From the NCBI GenBank assembly GCA_035235625.1, contig CP141148.1, positions 16,059,057-16,123,056 on the forward strand: a DNA stretch of 64,000 bases, written 5' to 3'. Every line of letters starts with the position of its first letter. Position 1 is the first letter of the stretch. This document shows positions 1 through 14,585 of the stretch, in pieces. The position numbers and the translations under genes are program-made. The notes under the pieces are model-generated. The model did not search any database. It had not been told where the DNA came from and saw nothing but the letters and a program-made list of their open reading frames with translations. This DNA is from Saururus chinensis (Eukaryota; Streptophyta; Magnoliopsida; Piperales; Saururaceae).

Positions 1-454
1 GTACCTACACATTGTTTAGACAGGGAGACTAAGTGATTTGCACGATGCAATTTTTCATGTCAATAGTAGCCACAGTCGATTCTTAACATATGAAAAAAGA
101 TATCATAACAAGTACTGATTCTATTAGATATCTGGGTTGGTTCTTCAAGTAAGATCAGAGTCCATTGTCTATTGCAATTATTATCACAAAACATCATACT
201 ACGGGGTAAAATGTTACAGTTAGCAATATTTAATTGAAATTCATATATTTACATAATAAATAGCAGTAAAACTGCAGATTGTATCATAACTCAACAGATG
301 CATAAAGATGTAGAAATCTTCTTCTGAAAAAAGGAACACTTCTGGTGTAATAAGATCTCAGTCGCCTCAAAGCAATCAAATAAAAGGGTTCTTTGATCAC
401 TAACTAAGAGCAAAGAAGGTTACAATAAATTTATACAGAAAAATAGTTGAGTAC

Positions 455-612
455 CTATAAATTGCTCTTTCCAGAATCGGACCTTCATACAGACATCGGT
501 TCCTATCAACGGCAGCAAGAAATTGAAGCTGGCAAGTTGCTGCAGCCACAAGGTCCACGCTGATTGTGATCTTCTGAGCTTCCAGCCACTCCAATTCTTG
601 ATACTTGTTCAT
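455..612 (-). CDS. First coding exon of a GRDP-type (DUF1399) glycine-rich domain protein, partial
   Basis: Seen: the reading frame from the ATG at 612 gives about 53 residues containing EWLEAQKI, ISVDLVAAA, QLQFLAAVDRNR and LERAIYRY, and ends at a clean donor (TTATAG|GTACTC, exon end 455). Known: this is the very conserved N terminus of plant GRDP1/GRDP2-type proteins, which continue with a DUF1399 region and a glycine-rich tail; the Arabidopsis members are linked to stress and auxin responses. Inference: the gene runs leftward and the rest is outside the window; I see no second exon in 1-454. Oddities: a Trp that I expect after VDRNR is Cys, and a Lys-Gln pair before QLQF is Thr-Cys, so this could be a diverged paralogue or a decaying copy. 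The start is chosen because homologues begin a few residues before EWLEAQ. Confidence 0.75.
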
Positions 613-3600
613 TTTGTTTTAATAAAATGATCCTATAATGATTTCTTCAAACAGAAAGGCCAGAAACAGAATTTGGATTCTCCTCTGTGAAAGAAGAACA
701 TGTAATCATGGTTAATTAATTGAGGCAAAGTCTTCATCTACATAGTCAACTGGATTCCTTTCCTTAAAAGATTGCCTAAATAACAGTAAATAAGATAACA
801 AAACAAACCAAATGACCAAAAATGCATAGAGAAAATACCAAACTTTTTGGTCCTTTGAATTACCATGATAAAATCCATTGATTTATTCAATTTTTTTGTA
901 AACAAAAAAACAGAAGACATTCAAGAAGGCATGGTGTAAGGAGTCCAAATGATGGGATTCTTTTTGTAAGAGATTCCTAAGTATCATGTGAACTTGTCAA
1001 GTAAGAAATAAGAACTACAACGATTTCCTCTTTCAGGGGGGAAATAACATTCACTCCCAATTGATAAAACATGGAAAGAAGTAAATTAACATCCGGGAAA
1101 AACCAAAGCTGCCGACTGAGTGCATTTCAATAAAACAGTTAATCAATATCTTCATAACATGATCAAATTGAAACATGATCACAATGAAAAGCTAACATGA
1201 ATTAAAAGAGGAAGACTCACAGGACTACTCAGGCCATTTGCCTCGCACTTTTCTCCAACAATATGAGAGGGAGCTGGTGTAGATTTATAAATTCTACTTT
1301 GCTTGTAAGAATAAGAAACGGTACGTCACTAGAAAGGACAGCACTGCTCGCTCTGAATGAAAGAAAGCTAAAGATGAGGTGGCATGGGACCAACTAGTTA
1401 ATATCCATATTTGTTCTACGAATTAATTACTACTTTACTATTTAAAGTTCTAACTAAAATTTCTATAATGTATGGGTAGGCTAAAATATGAGGTGGCAGA
1501 CTCGCCATCCCTCCTGCACTTAAAAAAAAAAATTTGTTCTTAAGGCTCAAGGAACCCTTTATGATTGCATTAATGGGAGTAATCAATGATTAGCGATTTT
1601 TAAAACTAAAATACCCTTAAAAAGAGGAGTGCACTAAATTGGAGTAACCCATGGATTAGCCAAGTAATTGTCTGTCTTGCTCGCATTTCTCTCAAATCCA
1701 ACCTCTTTTTCCCACCTCGTGAACATCTAGATTGTTTTTTCCTAGGAGGGATCATTCTTTTATTTGAAATTTTCAATTAATCAAGAGAAATCATATAAAA
1801 AAAGTTCGCTACAACTTTGGCAGGATGCGAAAAGCCCATCAATGCAGAGATTCCACATGAATAACATCAGGAAAAACTCAACAAACACGTTGCCACCGAA
1901 GAATAAACTCAAAGGGGGACTCGAAATAAGGGGCAGTTTTACTCCTCTAATCCTCTTCTTCGTGAGGAGAGTAGGAAGGGAAAGATACCTTAATACATAA
2001 TTTTTTCCCTTCCTTTCAAATAGGTTGCCAAACAATCCTTAAATATTGCAATATCCCAATAACCAAAAAAATCTCTGGGGGTGGGGCCTATCGGTGTCGT
2101 AACCTTGATGATCATAAGCACTCATTAGGATGAAAAACCAGTGCTTGATATGACCGTGCCGTGTGACCATTGAGTACATGGAGCCTAAACCCTCTACAAC
2201 TAAGAACAAGACCACTACTGCTTGTAAACCAAATGGGGCATGCCCACGGGAGAAGTCGACCACCAAAATGCCATATGCGGTGAGAGATCAAATGCGTCTC
2301 CCGGGGGATGTACAAAATACCTATATAAGACCCAACATAACAACGTAAACAAAGGGAAATTTGTCAACGGCAACCTATTAGCCTGATCAAATACATGAGA
2401 TAAAGAGAAGGAATGGGAGGGAGTGGGATTGAAATTGGGTCCGGCTAGAGGTGAGCCATGGCCTGGCCCTTCTTCTAGGCGGGTTTTCTGAAATTAGCCT
2501 GATCCTAAATAGGCTAGTCCACAAGTTTTTTTTTTAAGAAATTAATTTTTTAATAATAAAACACTAGTTGGCCCCATAAGGCACAAAATTATAAGCTTTG
2601 ACTTTTGGGTGAAATCTTTGATAAGTAACCATGATGGCCTACAAGTTTTAAATTTTTAAAATTTTTAACCCAACCTTAAACGAGCTTTAACTTTTAGACC
2701 CTAACCCACTTTTTAATTTATTGGGTAGGCTATTTTACCCTTAAAAGTTTTACCACTAATGAGAAGTTGACTTAAAAATGGCAAAAGAAGAAATGAGAGG
2801 GGGAAGGGGGGTGGAAATTAACATCTCTTAGTTGAAATTCATTTTTAGGGTAATATAATTTCGGTAGTCAAATTGTCATGTCAATATTTAAGATGTCATA
2901 TGTGATAAAAAATTAACTACTTAATTGGAGATGCTTTAAGATATTCCAATGTATTCAATGATTAGTTACATATGAAGTAAGAAACAACTCCTAAAATATT
3001 TTACCGGCTAGAGAAATTTTACATAGCCAAGTTGCGAAATGAATGTAATGATTAGAAAGCTATTGTATTAGTAAAATAATTGCATTAGATATAATTATTC
3101 CCACTTCTAATTAGAATGGGGCACTAGATGATTATATTTGAGGGTACTTTAGGCTTAATAATTGTGTAGAACCCTATTCTTGGGGTTTGGTCTGTTAGGA
3201 TAATTACCGTGGATTTATCAACTTTTGTACTTCTTATTTATTAACACATCAAAATATTCTAGTAAAAATTACTCTTTCGTAATGCAAATAAAGCTACCCC
3301 TACCTTACATAACCCACGCCAAATTTTACTTGTTAAAGGATAGCCTAATCCATTTTGAGGCCAATAATTTGAAGCTGCCGCACTCACTTGAATGGTAAGA
3401 GACAACTTGAACCTAACAGTTCTCTCTTCTATGGTGAGAAAATTATTTTTCTGTCATAAAAAATTATTTTTCTGAAAGATGCACTGCAGTACAGCGAAAA
3501 AAAGACAATCCTTATTAAATTCTGCAAAGAACGGAGTGAAGTACATTTGAGCAGTACATGCAGTACATGACACGTTTTTTGGGTTTGGCTGAATGATTAA

Positions 3601-3747
3601 ACGCTTGGAACCTTGAAAAGTCAGAAAAAGAGAATAAAATAATGCAACATTGCCATCTGGATTGAACTGCAAGAATTGGCAGAATATGGGTCCAAACCCC
3701 ATCGCACGCTAAATGAATGAGAGGCTTGGGATAATAGCGCAGCTCTT
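613..3747. other. Intergenic DNA, no supported gene
   Basis: AT-rich sequence upstream of the GRDP exon. Short open frames exist here on both strands, but none has recognisable protein similarity, a splice pattern or codon structure. At 2007-2040 there is a single end closely resembling the terminal repeat of the MITE at 20046-20209 (a TTTCAAATAGGTTGCCAAAC stretch), so a truncated relative probably ends there. Around 2920-2940 a GGAGATGC motif resembles one end of the MITE at 3748-4028, but no partner end was found. Confidence 0.5.
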
Positions 3748-4028
3748 AAAGCATCTTCAACAGCGTATGCTTGTTTGCTTGTTATAGATAAAATTGGAGT
3801 CCCTTTAGATTTTCACCCGGGTGCTATTTTTTACATGAAAATGACGTCGACTTCAATTTAGAAGTCCCATGTTAAGACTTTAAATATATTTTTAAATATT
3901 ATATTTTAAATTTTTAACTTTCTTAAAATTGGCATCGATGGGTCTTTATTTCGTCATATAGATAAATAGAGAAGTAATGTAAAGATCCCAAATAATTATT
4001 TTTAAAAATCTCTATTAAAGATGCTCTT
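3748..4028. mobile_element. MITE with GAGCATCTTNAA-type terminal inverted repeats
   Basis: The left end (3748-3764, AAAGCATCTTCAACAGC) and the reverse complement of the right end (4012-4028, AAGAGCATCTTTAATAG) match over about 16 bases with few differences. The interior is about 250 bp, very AT-rich and without coding potential. Many plant MITEs have ends like GAGCATCTCCAA. No unambiguous target duplication was seen, so superfamily assignment is left open. Confidence 0.6.
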
Positions 4029-4239
4029 CATGGACTTTGTACGAATGGGAGGCTGTTACATTATTAAGGGAATGGTAAAAGATATGCTTGGGAACCAAAT
4101 TTAACGGGTTCTTAGGTTCCCCTCCATATGCCCATTATAATCATACTGGTGAGCATAAAACATTTTTGAAAAATGTAATGGCCCAACTCTTAACAGGATG
4201 AGCAGGGGTTTTAAAGAGAACTCTTGGTAGTTCCAAGAT

Positions 4240-4424
4240 GGATTATTTTCACTTTACAAATATTAATGAAAGTAAGACTCATACGCTCTTAAATGTGTTA
4301 GTGTATGCGCACCCTCAAAATCAAGAGTTTTTTTCATATTGTCGGGCCAAAGAATAAAATATTTCATATTCCTTTGATTTTAAACGAAAATGTCATATGA
4401 CGTGTTTGTGGACCAAAATGTCCT
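4240..4424 (+). repeat. Left terminal inverted repeat of the Mutator-like element
   Basis: The outer 18 bases and a second block from 4325 (GAGTTTTTTT then ATATTGTCGGG) match the right end in inverted orientation. A later block reading ATGTCATATGA then ACCAAAATGTCCTT also aligns loosely with ATATCATATAA then ACTAAAATACCCCT on the right. There is about 50 bp of extra DNA between the blocks on this side. Confidence 0.55.
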
Positions 4425-4861
4425 TAAGTTTTCACTATATCAGGTTTTAATGTAGAAAGTAATAAATGAACACCAGAATAGTGTTGTGTCACTCCGGTGT
4501 GCTGGTAGTCATCGGCGGCGAACGGAACTCGCCAGCTGGAGTTGACCGACGGTGACTCACTGGCGAGAGTCGATGAATAAGAAAAAAACGTTTTTTGGCA
4601 CCACAGACACTGTGTGAGTGCTCCAAAGGCAACATTTCGCAGAAACAATCTTTCTTTCACACCAATCACGGATAGGATCGGTATTTACATCCATTACAAC
4701 TGAGAGGTAAGCAATGACGGTGTGTATGTTAGTGGAATGGCACAGTGATAAACATTAATCCATCGGTGAGCTTCAACGAGTTATTGGGGCAAGTTAAAGC
4801 ATGACTTTCCATCAATGGTAATGTTAGTTTGAAGTATTTAATTTCATCCTCCTAATTATCC

Positions 4862-5904
4862 ATGATATATGAATTACAAGACGATGAGGACTTTCAATCA
4901 GTGTTCTCCATTCATAAGAAGGCGAATAAGGAGGTGTTATCATTGTATGCCGAGATGAAACAACCCGACAATGGTGATAAATCACCATCACCCTTCGTAG
5001 AAAGAAACCAGACAGTCAATAGAGCTAAATCACCCGTCATAATGGCTTATCCCAGCTCTAATGTCGGATTTTATTCTGAATTCAATGAAACTCAGTTCAC
5101 CTTTGAAACTGTCAGGTAAAAATGAATCTTTAGATTATATGCAATTGGAATATTTCGTGTACTCGAGACCACGATATTGAACATATCTTGTTAAGGGTAA
5201 ATCATATCGTGTGAAGTAATAAACACGACACGTAATATATCGCATTAGTAATTACACGATATACACATGTGATATAGCAATTATGAGTTGTAACGTAGAT
5301 ATGATAACACAACATGCATTCATGTCGTGGTTTCGATAACACGTTTTGAAATTTAAGCATGTTAACAGAATACACAATGTCGAGTGATGTCGCATTTTTT
5401 TAACACAATAATGTGCAATGCAGATTGGGAGAACCAAGAAACTTGCCCTCAACAAATCTATGTCAATCATCTTTCACCAATCCAACCAGTACACAACCAG
5501 AAATAGAAGTCAATCAGAATAGATGAGAGGAATGGTCGCCAATGATGGGTGGGACAAGGACTTCATTTGACAACTACGAACCTCTATACAACCCTTGTAA
5601 TTACGACGGTGGACAAGGTGAAGAAGTTAAAAATATGTGGGGTGAGGATTTGTGGTACAATAATGATATAGTATTTAAGGAAAGTACGTCCGATCACAAA
5701 GAATTTGGAAACAGGGAGGTTCTCAGTAACATCAATGTTGAGGTAGAGGCAGAGGCAAATTGGGATATAGCCGATGATTTAAATATGTTAGAACCAAATA
5801 TTGGTGAAGGCCAACTAATGACGGGCAGTTTGCAAGCTAAGGATTACCAAAAGCTCCTCGAATTAGGTGCACATTTTGTAAGCTTGTTGCATTTCAAGAG
5901 GGTC
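4862..5904 (+). pseudogene. mudrA-like transposase, N-terminal part (broken)
   Basis: Seen: an open stretch at 4862-5119 contains ELQDDEDFQSVFSIHKKAN and LSLYAEM. A second at 5542-5904 is acidic and Asn-rich and ends KDYQKLLELG. Between them lies a non-coding interval rich in ACACGAT-type motifs. Known: Mutator transposases of the Ulp1-carrying group begin with a short PB1-like region (a LDDEDD-like motif, then a turn to LYVE) followed by an acidic linker; the first stretch fits this pattern. Inference: this is the N-terminal end. The central DDE catalytic core and the SWIM region are absent, apparently lost at or near the LTR-type insertion that follows. Assignment rests mostly on context and on the zinc knuckle remnant on the far side. 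Confidence 0.5.
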
Positions 5905-7014
5905 CTGATCAACTTAGCAATAATGGCAAATTTAACATATCATGTTAAATAAATTATCGTGTTAGCAATAATGGCAAATTTAACGCGTTTTTTGATCTAT
6001 TCGGTGATTTCGTGAAATAAATCATGTTTAAGATGGTTTTAACCAAAATCAACTTTAAAATTTGTGGTTTTAAGTGATTTTAAATCAAAGGTAATTTTCT
6101 AAAATTTTTCTGAATTTTCACTATTTTTCCGAAAATTAGGGTTTTGGCGGGACCCCTGTGGGCCCCACCGTCGAAAATTTTATTTTTGGGTCAAATGAAC
6201 CTAGATGTCTACTTAAGGTCATACAAAAATTTTCATGATTTTATTAGGCTTAATTAGTGCTTAAATTTGTAAAATACCCACTTTTAGCCCATTTTTCCTA
6301 TTTACACCCCAAAACTTACCCATGCCCCCAACCCTTACTATAAAAGGGCAAACCTGAGCCATTTCCATTTTTGGGAATAGGCTAAGGAAGGTGGTCTGGC
6401 CTAATCCCCACTTAAGCCCGAATTAGAAGTCGATTAAGGTAAGCTTACTCTAATTAAGCACTAAACCCTACTTTCTTCCTAATCTCTTCCAAATCTACCA
6501 TTTCTCCCTTGTTTCAATTCGTTTTTGGGCATCAAAAACTACTTATTTGTGTTTTACTACAAACCCTAACATTCAAAATTCGATTTTTACTACCAACAAG
6601 CCCTAGATCTAAGATTTAATTAGGGATTTCTTGGGTAAATCGATTTTTGATAGAGTTTAATTCAAACTCATTATGTTTTCAAGGATTTCAAGAAGGGTGA
6701 CTCTTCAATCCGAGCTTAATCAAGTGCTGAGGTAATGGGTCTTCAAAATCTCTATTTATCCATGGTAAAACTCTTCATTTTTGGCTTATTTCGAAATGAA
6801 TTGCTTGATTTGGTGTGTTAATGGTAAGATTAGAAAATGGAATTATTTAATCCTGATTTTTTTAGGATTTTGCATTATTATGATATGGTTTGATGTTCTA
6901 GAAGTCAAGGACTTTTGATGATGATTAGGGTGTTAGATGTAGATTGGAAGTGTTATCAATGGTGTTTCGGTTTGGATTTGCGAAAGGAAGAAGATGGACT
7001 GTTCTGCCTTCTTG

Positions 7015-7179
7015 GCGTTCAAACGGCCCTTCTGGGCGTTCGAACGGCAACACTGTCGGAATGACAGTTTTCCAGTTCAACCGATCGAACGGCCTGCTAG
7101 GCGTTCGAACGGCCAAACTGTGAATTTCAAATTTTTGCGTTTAACCGATCAAACGGCCTAAAGGGCGTTCGAACGGCTA
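7015..7179. repeat. Cluster of GGGCGTTCGAACGGC palindromic motifs
   Basis: Within 165 bp there are three exact CGTTCGAACG palindromes (7037-7046, 7102-7111, 7166-7175) and three near-copies: GCGTTCAAACGGCC, GATCGAACGGCC and GATCAAACGGCC. They lie in the LTR-type element. Copy B retains only remnants (TTTGGCCGTTCGATG near 40420). Confidence 0.8.
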
Positions 7180-8404
7180 CACAGTAAATTGTATGTTGTG
7201 TATATGATGTTTATTTCGATGATTCCACTTTAGCTTGCCAATTTCATATGAATGTGGTGTTTTAAGCTATATTATGCTACTGGAAAGGCATGCTATTGAG
7301 TTTATGGAGTTGAGATATATGCTTAAAGATTTGTGGAATGACTTATGTTTTGTGGCATGATGTTGGAATTGTCACCTTGAAATTATGAATGGTTGGTTCC
7401 TCATTGTTAAGCATATTTTCAGTAGAACTACAACCTATTAATGGACTGATTTGTCATGATAGAATGTAGTTAGTTGATATGTGGATGTTGGTGAACGCCA
7501 TGACTTAACAATGAAATGCATGATCTTATTTGTGTTTAACCTTTGTAGTTGAGTTTTGATTTGAGTTATGATTTCAACGTTTCATCTCCTACGATTTCCG
7601 CTGGAATTCATGTTAGATGATAATTCACATGTGTAGTGTGGTAGTGAGTTTAATTTCAAGCATGTTGGCATGTATTGTGGGAAATGCTTCTACTAGTTAC
7701 ACACACATGTGGGGGTTAAATGATGATGTTGAAGCTTGATGTTGTGATTATGAATGATGCATTAGGGGCTGATGAGAGCACTTATCATGGATTAGGATTC
7801 ATGTATGCTTTGCCCACGCATGTACCATGATGCATGCATCATGAAAATGGATTTCCAATTGAGGCTTCATTGTGGTTAATCGAATTTGACCGATTGGATG
7901 CAATGTGTTGAAATTGTGTGCCGGATTGATCGGTTGTAGATTAATCGCAAGTTGATTGGTCCGAAAGGACATATTTTGATTTGAGTTCCTGTGTGGAATG
8001 AGTGCACTCCCCGGGTTGAGTCTAATTAAACGGAATTATGTGGGGACGAGTTGTGTACTTGTCTTGCGGATATGTGAGAATGTTATTATGAGTGTCATCT
8101 GGACCCTGAGAATCCAGTGTAGTATGCCGTGTGCACCCCGCTACCACGTGTTCTAGGGTTCTCTATGTGAGAACTCGGGCTCTTCCCTCCGCAGGAGATG
8201 TTCCTGAGCGAACACCCCTGCTCTAGATTCTCTGTGTGAGAATGGGACATCCTTGGCCAGGATCGTCCAGGGTGAGCAGCATTAGGGATTGACAACCCCG
8301 ATCTTTCTTGAATTCTTGTGTAGAATTTTGGACCTTGACACACCTTCGTGGCCTTGTCTATGTCCCGTCTGTGTGACACCAACGTGTGGTTTCTCCTTGA
8401 TGGA

Positions 8405-8684
8405 GGTTGATTATGATGTGATGCATGTGGGAATATGTATGTTAGAGATACATCCATGCAAGTTGATTATGAGGTGATGCATGATGGAATATGTATGTTA
8501 GAGATACATTCATGCAGGTTGATTATGATATGATGCATGTGGAATATGTATGTTAGAGATACATCCATGCAGGTTGATGTTGATGTTATGCATGTGGAAT
8601 ATGTATGTTAGAGATACATCCATGTAGGTTGATTTTGATGTGATGCATGATGGAATGTGTATGTTAGAGATACATTCATGCAGG
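8405..8684 (+). repeat. Five tandem copies of a 55-56 bp repeat with an internal hairpin
   Basis: Units start at 8405, 8461, 8517, 8572 and 8627 and begin GGTTGATTATGATGTGATGC. Each contains ATGTAT-GTTAGAG-ATACAT, a perfect 6 bp stem with a 7-base loop. The related region in copy B (about 38900-39240) is degenerate. Confidence 0.9.
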
Positions 8685-9498
8685 GTGTTATGATGAGAAT
8701 GAAATTAATGTGGATTATGCACTATGATGCAGTTTTAGGTGATATGTATGTGTGATCAGAAAATGATGCACCATGTAAATCTTTGATCTGAATGATCTTA
8801 TTGCTATGCTATCGTATTTTCGATGTTGATAGTGATCTTAAAAACCATTGCTGAGTTTGTTAAACTCACTCCTCTTTCTTGTGTTTTGATTTGGGGCTGC
8901 GTGGTGCGACACGCAGACGGACAGGATCTCCTCTTTGAGGAAAGGTCGGAGATGGCTTGGATGTGATCATGGAGATCGTTGTGTGACTTATCTTCTTTGG
9001 TTTTATGTTTTTGTGTTAGAGACTTTGTGTAGGGTTCTTTGTTTTGGATTGATGTCACATTTTATAGTTATGTTTGCTTAAGACTTATTTGAGCCAGTGT
9101 GGGCTAATTAACTAAGCATGTGGGTTTGAGATTAGTTGTTTACTTTGTGATAAGCAACACTCTTTCTTTCCCTTTTTATTTACTCTTGCTCAAAGGATTG
9201 TGCGTACTCCGTAGTTCTATTAATCGCCCGTGGTTAGGGTTAAGTCTTCCGCTAGATCATTTCTCAATTTTTCCTTCGTCGCCCCCACGTGTTTGACCGG
9301 CCCCTGGACCGGGTTCGGCTCGGGTCGAGCATCGCCGGGGCGTGACAAAAGCAGTGGGGGCATCCACGAAAAAATTGGATAAAATCACAATCGTCTCTCA
9401 AGGCCCCACGAAAATGTGGAACATGTGGTCAATTGGGTCACAACCGCAAACGATGTACCAGCGCACAAAGGGTGCCCCCCAATGTGGTAGATGTGCCA

Positions 9499-11750
<2,252 letters not shown>

Positions 11751-11759
11751 TTGTTGAAG

Positions 11760-12270
11760 CGTGTATTCCTTAACACGATATGTTTGTATATCGTGCTACC
11801 GACCACATGCCAATAATGAATATTTATGAGCACATGACTACGATAATGAATATTTATGCTAGATGTGTAATCAATTACACAATATTGGTCATATCATGCG
11901 ATCGAACACACGACAACTGCATTAATTTAAACACCCAATTCCCAAAGCCTCACCACAATTTCAGTGATTTCAATTAAATTAGAATCGTCAATTCGCGAGG
12001 AGTCATTTCCAATTTCCAATTACACTATATATGGAATAATTTCCATATATATTAAATGGTTCGTATCCCTCGCATCCTGCCTATATATATCGAAGTGACC
12101 TCTGGGCTAACCCAATTCGCGAAGAGTACGAGACGAAGCCTTTGGGACATTGATATAGTGCCAAATGGTACTTCGTCCCCTTCAGTGGGGCGTCCTAACC
12201 AACCTCTGAAGGGGGGCGATTTACTACCCGATGTTATTTCAATGTCGCGAATGTTCCTTCACAATTAAAC
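11760..12270. repeat. Third, diverged copy of the duplicated block
   Basis: This shares in order: ATTACACAATATTGGTCATATC with the preceding dyad, ACACGACAACTGCAT with the CACGACAATTCC block, a GGAGTCATTTCC counterpart, and ATCCTGCCTATATATAT. The rest is diverged. From 12271 to 12781 I see only non-coding DNA with scattered AACATGACCTAATA-type motifs. Confidence 0.5.
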
Positions 12271-12781
12271 TTTATATGTAGATCAATCGGATAACATGAC
12301 CTACACTATTATGATCCGTCTCTTTCGCTACATATAGGTCATCAACATCCTCTGCAGTGGTCGTCCAGAAACATATTTGATTTCAGTTAACATTTGAAAC
12401 TTTCCTATGACCATCCTTGTTCGAGAACGTTCCGTCGTCGATTATGATCAATGACATGCGTCTTTTTCATGTGTTTGATTACATGACATCAAAGACGTCC
12501 TAATAGAAGATGTCTTGTCCACGATAACATGACCTAATACGAGGTGGCATGTATGTGATAACATGACCTAATAAGCGATCGTGAGAACTATAATACGATT
12601 GGATATATGTGTACTTCCGTTCCGTGCTATCGAACACATGATATTGGTGCAAATCACTTGATCGATTATACGCCATCTAACATTGGTACATGCATTTCTA
12701 TTCCAGTAGTTAATTACAAAATAATTGGTCAAACATTGAATTTGTCAGTTAATCAAAGCATGAAAGAAGTCTATTTTCTTT

Positions 12782-13332
12782 TTACAATTCATCTGTCTCC
12801 AGATCAAATTCTTCTTCGATTCGGGCCTGAAGTATATCAACGCAGATCATCGGCCTGACCAATCCTATTATCTCGAGTTGTCTAAAATATGGCTGAATGA
12901 CGCCCCTGCCAGTTTTGTTATGTAGTACATGACGAACAAACCACAATTTTCGTTTGTTTCTTGGTACGGGCTTTTGTTGATCTTAGTCATTGGCCACAAC
13001 CGAGCACCTTTTATCTTAAGTGCCTTCTCCATTTCATTGGTAACATGTTTCGTGACACTGTCCACCTCGGCAAAGTGGTGACTATGTTCACCCTTTATAG
13101 GATTGTACCACCTAAATCGCTTCTCCCTGCAGTGGACAATAAGCAAGAGAAAGTGGCCCTTGACGTAGATAGGAATGAAACCACTCTCCGTGTTAACATT
13201 TAGGCCTCTCAACAATATGTCAGAGAGTTTGCCCTCCTTATCCGCCAGCCCTTCCACCGTGCCAATGTTAAAGTAGTGCTGAATAGCTAACTTGCCGAAA
13301 AAACAGTTGGGGTACCTGCCTGGATGTCTCAA
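12782..13332 (-). pseudogene. Ulp1-like C48 cysteine protease domain
   Basis: The frame from 13332 gives PIYVKGHFLLLIVHCREKRF, WYNPIKGE and then NENCGLFVMYY. These are the His block (GHFLLLIV) and the nucleophile Cys block (NCGLFVMYY) of Ulp1/SENP proteases; the usual Asp after the strand appears as Asn (WYNPI). A one-base shift in an AAAA run near 12920 is needed to reach the C-terminal tail ending LETDEL at the TAA at 12782-12784. The domain lies at the end of the DUF1985/Ulp1 gene, as in related elements. Confidence 0.78.
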
Positions 13333-14410
13333 ATTTCGTTCATCAAGAAGTTGGAAGAAGACGTCAATGACCTACACAAAACTATACGTGTTAGTAATGA
13401 CATGATAGTTGACCGATTGTGACATCATTTACACGATAAGTGATTATATCGAATTAATGATAACACCACGCATTTACAAGTCATGTATGAATTAACATGC
13501 TAGTTTTACTTAAGCAATTACAGTCGAAACTTAGCATATAAGGAAAACAACGATATGATCCTAGGTCGTGTAATCGATAAAATGATAATAAATTGTAATT
13601 TGCGTCAGTTATTCAATCGTTTGATTGATAACACAATAGATGTTAAAACATATGAGAAATGAAATGGTATTACCTCATTCGTTATGCACTTCTACTTTAA
13701 CAGAGATAGGTAGTCAGTGTAGAGGAGTGTCTCTATGGGCCATGACTTGTATGGGTTCGACAAAAATTCAGTGATAATTTCCTTATCTGCCTCCTTCTGA
13801 ACCTCCATGTAGAACACCAACTCTATGTCAAGATCGTCATTTGGCTGTAGACTGCGCTCCTCCTTATTCGTTTTAGTCGCAATATCATCTTCGACATCTA
13901 CAATATTGTGGATACTCTCCATTACTTCCGCATCTACTAGAGGAGTATCTAATAAAGTGTCTTCATTAAAAACTGCAATTGAGGCTACTGGTTCTAGAGT
14001 GGGAGACTTTGGATGTGCCAGATGGATAATGCTTGGGCCAGGGACCGATGTCAATATACTTCGTCACTAGGCTTTCCAGGCTGGGCAATGTGTCCAAACT
14101 TTGCTATCTTCTCATCAATGTAGCTACTAAAATACTTCGGCTTCTTCGAGCCCTGAGCTGAGACTTTTTTCAGAGGCTCCTCACCTTCAGTAGATTGTTC
14201 AATTGTGGTGTACCTCGACTTCCGTGGCACAGGAGGTAAAAAGGGAGAGCCAGAAGCAACTTTTTGCTTCACTCTGAGTTTTATTGCTTGTTTTGGGACT
14301 GCTCCTTTATTTGCTTCCTGGGGTGCTTCCAGTCCCTCCAAGGGTTGTTCCAGAATCTACAATTGTTCTGCCGGTCCCTCACAGGGTTGTTCCGGCCCAC
14401 AGCGGTCTTG

Positions 14411-14585
14411 AGCCACGACCTCTCGGGGAAGGTTAGGTTCCTCTACCTCTCGGGGTTGTTTTTCAACATCCCGGGGTTGTTCTTCCACCTCCTGGGGTGG
14501 TTCCTCGACATCTCGTGGTTGTTCTATGACCTCCCGTGGTTCTCATGGTTGTTCCATGACCTCCTGTGGTTGTTCCATGAATTCT
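14411..14585 (-). repeat. Coding repeat of about seven residues (EQPREVE-like) in the Ulp1-type gene
   Basis: On the minus strand about eight consecutive units of roughly 21 bp read as variants of EQPREVE (EQPQEVM, EQPRDVE, EPPQEVE, KQPREVE). One unit carries a stop and another has lost bases. Acidic, proline-containing repeats of this sort make an unstructured linker between the DUF1985 part and the protease domain. Confidence 0.75.

Larger units (their letters stand above)
5912..9347. mobile_element. LTR-type element, copy A (solo LTR or non-autonomous), inserted in the Mutator-like element
   Basis: The right end is ...GGGGCGTGACA at 9347, the mirror of the TGTCATGCCCCGG start of copy B at 38242. 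The GCCGAACCCGGTCC-type block, the GGGCCCCAC block near 6158 and a repeat-rich middle are shared with copy B in inverted order. The left edge is estimated from copy B spacing and could be off by tens of bases. No long open frame exists. A TATAAAA box at about 6342 points rightward. Two internal repeat arrays are listed separately. The insertion separates the two mudrA fragments; a candidate AAAGC target site lies to the right but its partner was not found. Confidence 0.6.

Noticed and set aside
1764..2348. Overlapping short open frames
   Set aside because: No similarity, no splice signals; composition like the surrounding intergenic DNA.
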